Shown here: piece after piece, positions 1 through 7,815 of the stretch
Layout: every line of letters begins with the position of its first letter
How positions within the stretch are numbered: position 1 is the stretch's first letter
Assembly: GCA_016714495.1 (NCBI GenBank)
Contig: JADKDU010000010.1
Coordinates: 62,001-126,000 of the forward strand
Origin: Hyphomonadaceae bacterium
GTDB lineage: Bacteria; Pseudomonadota; Alphaproteobacteria; Caulobacterales; Hyphomonadaceae
DNA length: 64,000 nt
Direction of reading: 5' to 3'
Notes under the pieces: generated by a model
The model's input: the letters and a program-made list of their open reading frames with translations, nothing else
Databases searched by the model: none
What the model was told of the DNA's origin: nothing
Program-made: the position numbers and the translations under genes

Positions 1-1
1 C

Positions 2-1264
2 GAGAACCTGAAGAAGCAGTCGAAAAAAGTAACGACCAACGAAGAGATCGCCCAGGTCGGCACCATCTCCGCCAACGGCGAAGCCGAAATCGGCGCAATG
101 ATCGCCCAAGCGATGGAAAAAGTCGGCAACGAAGGCGTCATCACGGTTGAGGAAGCCAAAGCGCTCGAAACTGAACTCGACGTCGTCGAAGGCATGCAGT
201 TCGACCGCGGCTACCTCTCGGCCTACTTCGTCACCAACGCAGACAAGATGGAAGCCGTCCTCGAAGACGCGCTGATCCTGCTTCACGAAAAGAAACTGGC
301 CTCGCTCCAGCCCCTGCTCCCGGTTCTCGAAGCCGTTGTGCAGACGGCTCGCCCGCTGCTGATCATCTCGGAAGACGTTGAAGGCGAAGCTCTCGCGACC
401 CTCGTCGTGAACAAGCTGCGCGGCGGCCTCAAAGTCGCTGCGGTCAAAGCCCCGGGCTTCGGCGACCGCCGCAAGGCCATGCTGGAAGACATCGCCATCC
501 TCACGGGCGGCACGGTGATCTCCGAAGACCTCGGCATCAAACTTGAGAACGTCACCATCGACATGCTTGGCAAAGCCAAGCGCGTGCAGATCTCGAAGGA
601 GAACACCACGATCGTCGACGGCGGCGGCAAGAAAAAAGAGATCGAAGGCCGCATCTCGCAGATCCGGAAACAGATCGAAGAGACGACTTCGGACTACGAC
701 AAAGAGAAGCTGCAAGAACGTCTCGCCAAGCTGGCCGGCGGCGTTGCCGTCATCAAGGTCGGCGGCGCCACGGAAGTGGAAGTGAAAGAACGCAAAGACC
801 GCGTTGATGACGCCCTGAACGCCACGCGCGCTGCGGTGGAAGAAGGCATTGTCGCTGGCGGCGGCACGGCTCTCCTCCGCGCTGCTTTCGCGATCAAATC
901 GGAAGGCGACAACGATGATCAGCAAGCTGGCATCGATATCGTCCGCCGCGCTCTCGAAGCCCCGCTTCGTCAGATCGCTGAAAACGCTGGCGTCGAAGGC
1001 TCCATCGTTGTCGGTCGCATCCGTTCGGAAAAAGGCTCGAAGAACTTCGGCTTCAACGCGCAGACTGAAGAATACGGCGATCTGGTCGAGATGGGTATCA
1101 TCGACCCGGCGAAAGTGGTTCGCGTCGCCCTGCAGAACGCCGCTTCGGTGGCCGGGCTGCTGATCACGACGGAAGCCGCGATCGCTGACGCGCCGAAGAA
1201 AGACGCGGGCCACAGTCACGGCCCGGGCGGTGGCATGCCTGACATGGGCGGCATGGACTTCTAG
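2..1264 (+). CDS. groEL: Chaperonin GroEL, 3' part (5' end outside window)
   Basis: This is the 60-kDa chaperonin subunit, which forms the cytoplasmic double-ring folding chamber with GroES and uses ATP. The reading frame is open from base 2, and 420 residues are visible of roughly 548 expected, so about the first 127 are missing. Visible landmarks are the AQVGTISANGE and VVEGMQFDRGYLS segments, the apical region with KAPGFGDRRKAMLEDIA, the intermediate/equatorial VEEGIVAGGGTALLRA, and the flexible C-terminal Gly-Met tail ending GGGMPDMGGMDF. Codon choice is strongly biased, as expected for a highly expressed gene. A hairpin plus T-run follows within 35 bases, so this is the end of the presumed groES-groEL operon. 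Confidence 0.98.
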   Translation, partial: ENLKKQSKKVTTNEEIAQVGTISANGEAEIGAMIAQAMEKVGNEGVITVEEAKALETELDVVEGMQFDRGYLSAYFVTNADKMEAVLEDALILLHEKKLASLQPLLPVLEAVVQTARPLLIISEDVEGEALATLVVNKLRGGLKVAAVKAPGFGDRRKAMLEDIAILTGGTVISEDLGIKLENVTIDMLGKAKRVQISKENTTIVDGGGKKKEIEGRISQIRKQIEETTSDYDKEKLQERLAKLAGGVAVIKVGGATEVEVKERKDRVDDALNATRAAVEEGIVAGGGTALLRAAFAIKSEGDNDDQQAGIDIVRRALEAPLRQIAENAGVEGSIVVGRIRSEKGSKNFGFNAQTEEYGDLVEMGIIDPAKVVRVALQNAASVAGLLITTEAAIADAPKKDAGHSHGPGGGMPDMGGMDF

Positions 1265-1294
1265 TCTACGTCGACTCACATCGGATGAATGCGA

Positions 1295-1325
1295 AAGGGC
1301 GACTCGAAAGAGCCGCCCTTTTTTT
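1295..1325 (+). terminator. Rho-independent terminator of groEL
   Basis: The arms AAGGGCG and CGCCCTT are extended by an inner CTC/GAG pairing around a GAAA loop. A run of seven Ts overlaps the end of the stem. It begins 31 bases after the groEL stop and points in the same direction. Confidence 0.9.
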
Positions 1326-2104
1326 CATGTCAGATGGGGCGCAAGTGGATCACGAGCCCGTGATCGCCTAGACCCGTCAAGGCTCAAATGTCGAAGCGAG
1401 CAAGGTTTCGCAGAATCTGATCCGTCGGACATCCAACTGGCAGAAAGGTCCGTTCTCGAAAGCCGGGAAAACTGGAATTCCTTCCCAGTTTCATAATACC
1501 TGCATATTCCGTCGTGTACCTATCCTGATAGGATTGCTTGATAGTCGATATGATATTATTGTTTTTCGAGAAGTTCGATTTGGCAGCCCATCCTGACCCC
1601 GGGCGCGCCATAAATGCCCGAACTTCGGAATGCCGTTGGCGGGGCGGTCTGGAAACAGGCCGCCCCGACTTCATTCTGGTCACTGGTTCTCGTTAATGGC
1701 GAATACTTTGGCGCCTGAGCGCAAAATTCAGCGCAAGGGAGCGCCCTTAATCGACCCAACGGGCTCACTGCGAGAAGCTGGGATTCAGACGAAAGGCGGC
1801 GCCAAACCGCCGCATAAAAAGAAAAAGGGCGGCGCGATGAACGCGCCGCCACTAAAAGGGTCTGATACGAGCGTTTCCTCCCCGAAACGCCAAACCGCCG
1901 AAGCAGTTCGGATATGAAGGTCTCGCGAACCTCGCAATGAGTCAAGCGTCTTCTTACAGAGACGTCATCAGCTCGTGGCATGGATTTGGCCGGATTTGAC
2001 CTGCAGGTCCACTCGATAGAGCAGATTTGACCCTCAAAAGCGTTCGCAATCGCAACATTGACGCGCCTGTTCTGATACCGGATGGAATCCTGCTCTCGGG
2101 GTGA
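1326..2104. other. 779-bp gap without a convincing gene
   Basis: No reading frame here looks like a protein: the open frames on both strands are rich in Arg/Ser/Pro and have no recognisable domain. The stretch 1490-1560 is clearly more AT-rich than its surroundings and contains the small inverted repeat TATCCTGATAGGA near 1521-1533, which could be promoter or operator sequence. The hairpin at 1828-1850 is listed separately. The rest shows nothing identifiable. Confidence 0.6.
1820..1850 (-). terminator. Probable leftward terminator downstream of hisG
   Basis: A perfect 9-bp stem (GGCGGCGCG / CGCGCCGCC at 1828-1836 and 1842-1850) has a 5-base loop. On the minus strand it is followed at once by a T-rich tract (CCTTTTTCTTTTT). 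It lies about 255 bases beyond the hisG stop in the direction of transcription, so it probably ends the hisS-hisZ-hisG transcript. Confidence 0.6.
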
Positions 2105-2863
2105 TCACGCCCGCGTATTGTTTAGAGAGGTGATAAAGCGAGGCAGTCTGTCGCTCTGTCGGCCTGCCCGGTTCTCAATACCGCGCACCAGAATTCCGAC
2201 AGCGGCCAACGCCTTGGGTGACCATTCCGCTTCGAGACTTGCGGCGAGTTGGGCCTGGCTACGCAGCATCACGCCGTCACTCAGGATCTTGAGCCCATTG
2301 CTCTCCAGCGTGGCGCCTGTGGTGGTGATATCCACGACCAGCTCGGCGACGCCTGCCGCCGGAGCGCCCTCGGTCGCCCCGGCGCTTTCCACGATGCGAT
2401 AATGGCCGACCCCCTCTTCCGTGAAGAAACGGCGTGTGGACCGCACATACTTGGTCGCAACGCGAAGCTTGCGACCGGTCGAAGACTCCATGCGCGCCGC
2501 GACGTCATCAACATCGGCCATCGTCTCGACATCGAGCCAGCTCTTGGGCGCAGCCACAACGAGATCGGCGCGACCGAAGCCCAGGGGGGCAAGCAGGTGA
2601 ACGACGCGGTCGAGATCGCCGGCCTGTTCGCGAAGAAGGTCTTCGCCGCTGACGCCGACATGGACATCGCCCGCGATGACGCTCGAGGCGATCTCACCGG
2701 CGGAGAGGAGCCTCACCTCGACATCTGGCAGGCCCGCGATGCGGGCGAAATATCCCCGCGCGCCGCCCAGCGGCTCGATGCGGAATCCCGCCGCGATGAA
2801 GAACGTCTCGGCCTGCTCCTTGAGGCGACCTTTGGAGGGGACGGCAAGTATGAGGCTTGTCAT
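2105..2863 (-). CDS. hisG: ATP phosphoribosyltransferase, short form
   Basis: HisG joins ATP and PRPP in the first committed step of histidine synthesis. The product is 252 residues and lacks the C-terminal ACT-like regulatory domain, as in the short HisG type that needs HisZ; hisZ is directly upstream. It opens with the usual nucleotide-binding start LILAVPSKGRLKEQ, and the PRPP-binding loop is recognisable in VVDITTTGATLESNGL. I chose the ATG at 2863 because it overlaps the hisZ stop as ATGA; an in-frame ATG nine bases upstream (2872) is the alternative. It is the last gene of the leftward hisS-hisZ-hisG operon. Confidence 0.95.
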   Translation of the reverse strand: MTSLILAVPSKGRLKEQAETFFIAAGFRIEPLGGARGYFARIAGLPDVEVRLLSAGEIASSVIAGDVHVGVSGEDLLREQAGDLDRVVHLLAPLGFGRADLVVAAPKSWLDVETMADVDDVAARMESSTGRKLRVATKYVRSTRRFFTEEGVGHYRIVESAGATEGAPAAGVAELVVDITTTGATLESNGLKILSDGVMLRSQAQLAASLEAEWSPKALAAVGILVRGIENRAGRQSDRLPRFITSLNNTRA

Positions 2864-3963
2864 GCCTTCCATCCCTCTCCCAGCCGATCCGCCCGCAGCG
2901 CAGCACCGATGGCGCTGGCCGTTTGCGCGCCTGCGCTCAGGCGTGAAATGAGCCCGTCATAACGGCCGCCCGAGACAATCGGCCGATCCGCTTCGCCCTC
3001 GCGCGACAGTTGGAAAACAAACCCATCATAGTATTCGAAACGTCGGCCAGCTTCGGCGCTGAATACGGCATCCGCCCAGAAGGGAGGCTTCAGCTTGGCG
3101 ATCAACGTCATGCGCTCTGAATAAGCCTCGAGCGCCGCAGCGATATCCAGCCCATGCTCGCGCGAAAATGACTGCAACATAGCAAGGCTCGCCGACATCG
3201 GCGCGGACAGCTCCAGGTATGAGGTCAGCGCCTGCGATACGGCTGCATCCGGAGCAATATCAGCGGCCTTGTCACGCAGCCGCGCAGCAATGTCTTCGAC
3301 CGAGCGGCCCACAGGCTCCACCCCTAACCGCGCAAGTTCGGCCTTCACGCCTGCCACAGCCTCGGCGGCGGACAACGCGCCAAGGCGCGCAATATCATCT
3401 GCCGCATCGGCTTGCCCACCAACGGCCACTTCGAGAAGCTCGCGCGGTCCCTTGCGGCGCGAGAAGGCGCGGCGCAGGCGATCCCGCCATTGCGGCGAGA
3501 AGTGCAGTCCGGCGAGCGCCGCATGATAGATCGCCACGTCACCGAAGCTGACGACCGCCCCGGTTGCGCCGCCGGCCTGAGCGGCTTCCAGAGCAACGGC
3601 AAGCGCCTCGGCATCCTCAGCAGGTGATCCGCCATTGCCGAACCATTCAAAGCCGATCTGCAGATGCTCGACCGGATCGTTCGATCCACGCGGCGGCAGG
3701 CGGTAGACCGGTCCCGAGCCGAAGTAACGCGCCACGGGTAGCTCCGCTGACGCCACCATTTGCGCGATTGGCGTCGTTAGATCGGGACGCAGACAATGCT
3801 CCTTGCCGCTTGCATCGGTGAAGGTGCAGAGCCGCGAGCGGACGACCTCGCCAGAAAGCTCGAGGATGACCTCCGCGGGCATCAGGGTCTGGGGTTCGGC
3901 GCGAACGCCGCTGACCCGGGCGATACGCGCCAGCGCGGCAGCGGCCTGGGTCGAGAGGATCAC
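2860..3963 (-). CDS. hisZ: ATP phosphoribosyltransferase regulatory subunit
   Basis: HisZ is a histidyl-tRNA synthetase paralogue that lost aminoacylation. It forms an octamer with short HisG and gives it activity and histidine feedback. The class II synthetase fold is visible: LRPDLTTPIAQMVAS, a degenerate motif 2 around ARYFGSGPVYRL, FEYYDGFVFQL in place of the histidine-binding motif, and motif 3-like IVSGGRYDGLIS. I take the GTG at 3963 as start (367 residues, beginning with ILSTQAAAALARIARVSG) because GTGA overlaps the hisS stop. The open frame runs further upstream inside hisS, but that part looks like shadow sequence. The 3' end overlaps hisG by 4 bases, so the three products are probably translationally coupled. 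Confidence 0.93.
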   Translation of the reverse strand: MILSTQAAAALARIARVSGVRAEPQTLMPAEVILELSGEVVRSRLCTFTDASGKEHCLRPDLTTPIAQMVASAELPVARYFGSGPVYRLPPRGSNDPVEHLQIGFEWFGNGGSPAEDAEALAVALEAAQAGGATGAVVSFGDVAIYHAALAGLHFSPQWRDRLRRAFSRRKGPRELLEVAVGGQADAADDIARLGALSAAEAVAGVKAELARLGVEPVGRSVEDIAARLRDKAADIAPDAAVSQALTSYLELSAPMSASLAMLQSFSREHGLDIAAALEAYSERMTLIAKLKPPFWADAVFSAEAGRRFEYYDGFVFQLSREGEADRPIVSGGRYDGLISRLSAGAQTASAIGAALRADRLGEGWKA

Positions 3964-5438
3964 GGCGCGCCTGCGATGGCTTTGATGCGGGCGACCATTT
4001 CCGAACGCGGGCATTCGAACTGGCCGGGACGCTCTGCTCGCCAGGCTTCATTGTCGGTCATGCTTTTTGCAGCGGCGGCGCCTGCCTTCAGGTCCTTGAT
4101 GGTGACGATGCCCTTCTCGCGTTCATTGCCGCCCACAATCACGACGGCGGGCGAATTGCGGCGATCGGCGTATTTCATCTGCGCCTTCATGCCCGAAGCG
4201 CCGAGATACATTTCTGCGCGGACCCCGGCGCGGCGCAGGTCTGCGGCAAGGGCCGAGTAGTCAGCGAGTTGATCTCTGTCGAGCACAAGCACCAGCACCG
4301 GGCCTTCAACCGCGACGCTATCTGTGCCAGCCATCGCAGCCGCGAGACGGCTGATGCCAACGGAGAAGCCAGTCGCAGGGGCAGCCTCGCCGCGGAACCG
4401 TGCGACAAGGCCATCATAGCGACCGCCGCCGCCGACCGAGCCGAAGCGCAGCAGATTGCCGTCGGCATCGCGGAATTCACGCAGGAACTCGGCTTCGAAC
4501 ACGGGACCAGTGTAATACTCAAGGCCGCGCACGATGGACGGATCGAAGGCGGCGGCATCATCGCCGATGCCGAGCGCTGTAAGGATCGCATCGATCTCGG
4601 CAAGCTCGGCAACGCCCGTTGCGCCCGACCGCGTCATGCCCACCGAGTTCGCCAGCTTGCGCGCTGTCTCCGCGCGCGAAACCGATCGCGCGGTGATGAA
4701 TTCGAGCAGGACATCGATCTGGCTCACCGCGAGGCCTGCGCCTTGCGTCACATCGCCGGACTCGTCCTTCCGGCCCTTGCCCAGCAGGAGCGTCACGCCC
4801 TCGACGCCAAACTTGTCGAACTTGTCGAGCGCGCGGAGAACCGTGCCCCGCTGGGCATGATCGATGACGCCCGCCGTTTCCATGATTCCGTCGAGCAGCT
4901 GGCGCGAGTTCACCCTGATTACGTATTGGCCCTTAGCAGCGCCGGCGGCCTCCATGGCCTCGGCGGCGATGGCGATCATCTCGGCGTCCGCGGCGGGGCC
5001 TGCCACGCCAACCGAGTCTGCGTCACACTGAATGAATTCACGGAAGCGGAACGGCCCTGGCTTCTCGTTGCGCCAGACCGGCCCGGCCGAATAGCGGCGG
5101 AATGGCTTGGGGATACGCTCCCAGTTCTCGGCCACATAGCGGGCCAGCGGCGCTGTATGATCGTAGCGAAGGGCGATCCATTGCTCGTCATCGTCCTGCA
5201 GCGCGAACACGCCTGCGTTGGGACGGTCGGTATCGGGCAGAAACTTGCCGAGCGCGTCAACATATTCAAACGGACCGGTGTCGAGCGCGTCAAACCCCCA
5301 GCGCTGGTAAACCGAGCTTATCGAGTCGACGAGCTTCCGTTCGGCGGCGATGACCGCCGCCGTCCGATCAGGAAATCCCCGCGGCTTGCGGGCTTCCGGC
5401 CGGCGCTGCGCCGCGCCCTGTTGCTCGTCCGTTGACAT
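3960..5438 (-). CDS. hisS: Histidine--tRNA ligase
   Basis: HisS charges tRNA-His in the cytoplasm. It is a class II aminoacyl-tRNA synthetase. Motif 2 is seen in FRFREFIQCDADSVG, the histidine-binding motif in RGLEYYTGPVFE, and motif 3 in GGGGRYDGLVARF. The C-terminal anticodon-binding domain follows from about residue 390. The start is uncertain: MSTDEQQ (5438, 492 residues) or MAIM three codons upstream (5447). The open frame reaches 5534 but gains only low-complexity residues. It is the first gene of the hisS-hisZ-hisG operon, a common alphaproteobacterial arrangement that links tRNA charging to histidine synthesis. Confidence 0.95.
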   Translation of the reverse strand: MSTDEQQGAAQRRPEARKPRGFPDRTAAVIAAERKLVDSISSVYQRWGFDALDTGPFEYVDALGKFLPDTDRPNAGVFALQDDDEQWIALRYDHTAPLARYVAENWERIPKPFRRYSAGPVWRNEKPGPFRFREFIQCDADSVGVAGPAADAEMIAIAAEAMEAAGAAKGQYVIRVNSRQLLDGIMETAGVIDHAQRGTVLRALDKFDKFGVEGVTLLLGKGRKDESGDVTQGAGLAVSQIDVLLEFITARSVSRAETARKLANSVGMTRSGATGVAELAEIDAILTALGIGDDAAAFDPSIVRGLEYYTGPVFEAEFLREFRDADGNLLRFGSVGGGGRYDGLVARFRGEAAPATGFSVGISRLAAAMAGTDSVAVEGPVLVLVLDRDQLADYSALAADLRRAGVRAEMYLGASGMKAQMKYADRRNSPAVVIVGGNEREKGIVTIKDLKAGAAAAKSMTDNEAWRAERPGQFECPRSEMVARIKAIAGAP

Positions 5439-5564
5439 GATGGCCATCCGACATGGGCTCGGCAGATAGCGCATGGGGCTCGCAGGGGCAACCGGCTGTT
5501 CCGGTGCATTGCTTAACGGGCGGGGCCCTGACACGCTGCGTTTTCCACCCTCGGGAGCAGAGCC

Positions 5565-6596
5565 ATGAAAACGCGCCTGCCCGCCCTCAGCCTCCTCGCC
5601 TCGCTGGTCCTTTTGGCGATGGCCCCAGCCTATGCCCAGACCTTGCCACGCTATTCGCCCGCCAAGACTAGCTGGGGCGCCCCGGACCTGCAGGGATATT
5701 GGACAAACACTTCCCTAACCGGGATGGAACGGCCGGAACATGCTTCCGGCGTAGTCGTCACCGAGCGCGAGGCGTCTCTGCTGGCTCGCAGGCACGCGCT
5801 GACGGCAACCAGTTCGCAGGAAAACAGCGTATCCGATCTGGGCGACGCCGCGTCTCGCCAGCTTCTCGCGGACCGGAACACATCACGCGCCTACAATCGC
5901 TTCTGGATGGATCCCGGCGCGAGCTATGCGCAGGTGAAAGGCGAGTTCCGAACGGCCTGGGTGACCGAGCCGGCAAACGGCCTGATCCCCTATCGCGCTG
6001 AACAGCGTTCACGCACTCACAATGTCGATGGTCCGGAAGTTCGTCCGCAGTCCGAGCGTTGCCTGATGAGCTTCTCGCGCAGTGCCGGGCCGGTGATGAG
6101 CAACGGCCTGTATAACAACACGTACCAGATCGTGCAGATCCCGGACGCCGTGATGATCCTGACGGAGATGATCCATGACGTGCGCATCATTCCGATCGGC
6201 GGGAAGCATGGGCCGAAGGAGATTCCGAAATGGGGCGGGGACTCGATAGGCTGGTATGAAGGCGACACGCTGGTGGTCGAAACCGTCAACGCCCATCCCG
6301 GCCAGCGCTCCTACATCTCGCCGGCGGGCAAGGTGACGGAACGGTTCTCGCGCTGGTCAGACGGGCAGATACTTTATCGGTTTACCGTCGAAGATCCCTC
6401 GCTCTATACGTCCAGCTGGAGCGGCGAGATGGCGCTGAATGTTTCGGCCGAGCCGCCCTACGAATACGCCTGTCACGAGGGCAACTACGCCCTTCCCTCC
6501 ATTCTCGCCGGCGCACGGCAGATGGAGCGGGAGGGGCGGTCCAGGCAGGCGATCAAACCCTACGCCGGCAATCTGGACGTGTCCGAAGGGCAATAA
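5565..6596 (+). CDS. Secreted protein of unknown function
   Basis: The product has 343 residues with a clear Sec signal peptide (MKTRLPALSLLASLVLLAMAPAYAQ, cleaved after AYA). The mature part starts with SWGAPDLQGYWTN and contains GGDSIGWYEGDTLVVETVN around residue 225 and a YACHEGNYALPSILAGAR segment near the end. I know this pattern from a family of uncharacterised exported proteins found in several proteobacterial and acidobacterial groups, but no activity is established. It is divergent from hisS, so the roughly 125 bases between them hold both promoters. The next gene follows 58 bases downstream and may be co-transcribed. Confidence 0.85.
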   Translation: MKTRLPALSLLASLVLLAMAPAYAQTLPRYSPAKTSWGAPDLQGYWTNTSLTGMERPEHASGVVVTEREASLLARRHALTATSSQENSVSDLGDAASRQLLADRNTSRAYNRFWMDPGASYAQVKGEFRTAWVTEPANGLIPYRAEQRSRTHNVDGPEVRPQSERCLMSFSRSAGPVMSNGLYNNTYQIVQIPDAVMILTEMIHDVRIIPIGGKHGPKEIPKWGGDSIGWYEGDTLVVETVNAHPGQRSYISPAGKVTERFSRWSDGQILYRFTVEDPSLYTSSWSGEMALNVSAEPPYEYACHEGNYALPSILAGARQMEREGRSRQAIKPYAGNLDVSEGQ

Positions 6597-6654
6597 CCCG
6601 CGTTCTCGACCGGCCTTTCGCAAAGCCTTAACGGCAGCGCGGGAGTATCGGGGG

Positions 6655-7146
6655 ATGAAACGCCCTCTTGCCTGCTTTGCGATTGCCGCCGGCGCCGTCC
6701 TGCCAGCGGCGGCTGATACGCTGCCTGAACAGGTTCGCACGGAAGCTGCGCGATTGCAGATGCAGGTCGATGCAGCTGGAACTGCGGCCAAAGCCAGGGC
6801 CGGACTGAAGCCTGCCACGCTGGCTCCGGCGCTGGTTGGAGACCTGCAACGTTTCGCTGTTGCCGCGAGCCGCCTGTCGCTCGAGATCGACCAGCGGGAC
6901 GGCCCGAAGGATTTGCGATGCATCTTCCGCGGCATGGCCGAAGAGACCGATGTGCAGCTCAAAGCAGCCTCTGTCGCCACAACGGGAACGGCGCAGTCCG
7001 TGGCCTTGTCCCGCCTCTCGCATATGCTGAAAGACGCGGTTGAGATTGCCCCTGCAGTCGGCGGGGCAACGGCGCTTCAAGCGAAAACCGCCGCGAACCT
7101 GAAGTCCGCGGCGGCCGGGAAATGTGAAACCGTTCGCGACTTCTAA
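6655..7146 (+). CDS. Small exported hypothetical protein
   Basis: The product has 163 residues. MKRPLACFAIAAGAVLPAAA is a typical signal peptide, so it should be periplasmic. The mature part is mostly predicted helix, rich in Ala, with two cysteines (DLRCIFRG and GKCETVRDF) that could form a disulfide. I do not recognise a family. I chose the ATG at 6655 (after GGGG) rather than the longer open frame, which begins inside the previous gene. The stop overlaps by four bases the stop end of the convergent redoxin gene. Confidence 0.75.
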   Translation: MKRPLACFAIAAGAVLPAAADTLPEQVRTEAARLQMQVDAAGTAAKARAGLKPATLAPALVGDLQRFAVAASRLSLEIDQRDGPKDLRCIFRGMAEETDVQLKAASVATTGTAQSVALSRLSHMLKDAVEIAPAVGGATALQAKTAANLKSAAAGKCETVRDF

Positions 7147-7778
7147 TATTTGACGTCGCAGCCGTAAGGCACAGTTAGCGCCGGGTCCGGCGCTTTTCCA
7201 GCTTTCAGTGATGCGAGTGCGGCCGTCACATAGTTGGCGGCGTTCGGCACATCCTCGACCTTGTTCGACTTGATCGAGTCGATCGCGCCATTGTAGGCGA
7301 CCTTGCCGTCCGCCGTGATGAGGTACATGTGCGGCGTGGTCTTGGCGCCAAAGGCGCGCCCCATCGAGCCATCGGGATCGAGCAGCACGTGCGTCGGCAT
7401 GGCGCCGCGATCGGCGGTCAGCTTGTCCGCTCGCGCGCCATCGGCGTGGCCTTGCGATCCTGGCTTCGACGAAATCACCGATAGCCAAACGACGCCATCA
7501 GCCGTCGCCGCGCCCTGCGCCTTCTGCATGTTCTTCGAGTTGTAATGCTTCTGCACGAAGGGGCAGCCATCATTGGTCCATTCGAGAATGATGGTCTTGC
7601 CTTTGAAATCCGCCAGTGAGATTGGCTTGCCGGCGGTGTTCACTTCCGTGAAAGCCGGGGCAGCGTTGCCCGGAGGCGTTGCGTTTGCGGTCGACACCAT
7701 CAGGGCGCCGGCGGTGATCGCTGCGGCTGTCGCCGCACCCAGAACCAGTTGCACTCTGTCGCGACTGAAAAAGGCCAT
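7143..7778 (-). CDS. Exported AhpC/TSA-family redoxin
   Basis: The product has 211 residues: a signal peptide (about residues 1-32, ending TANA), then a thioredoxin-fold redoxin domain beginning APAFTEVNTAGKPISLADFKG. The active-site segment is WTNDGCPFVQKHYNS, with one peroxidatic-type Cys instead of the CxxC of thioredoxins, and a second Cys lies in the C-terminal PYGCDVKY. This pairing suggests a peroxidase-like or thiol-reductase role in the periplasm. It sits just downstream of, and in the same direction as, the DsbD-like reductase, which could supply its electrons. The function beyond the fold is inference. Confidence 0.85.
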   Translation of the reverse strand: MAFFSRDRVQLVLGAATAAAITAGALMVSTANATPPGNAAPAFTEVNTAGKPISLADFKGKTIILEWTNDGCPFVQKHYNSKNMQKAQGAATADGVVWLSVISSKPGSQGHADGARADKLTADRGAMPTHVLLDPDGSMGRAFGAKTTPHMYLITADGKVAYNGAIDSIKSNKVEDVPNAANYVTAALASLKAGKAPDPALTVPYGCDVKY

Positions 7779-7815
7779 TCTTCTTCTCCCGTCTGTCAGT
7801 GTTGAATCCCGGATT

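Noticed and set aside
1630..1917. Possible 95-codon gene (or 74 codons from the ATG at 1696)
   Set aside because: No ribosome site, low-complexity Lys/Pro/Gly content, and it contains the leftward terminator hairpin.
1556..1981. 141-codon minus-strand frame
   Set aside because: Composition is Arg/Ser-rich without any domain, and it also runs across the hairpin.
4269..5435. 388-codon plus-strand frame inside hisS
   Set aside because: A shadow of hisS on the opposite strand; all conserved motifs are in the minus frame.
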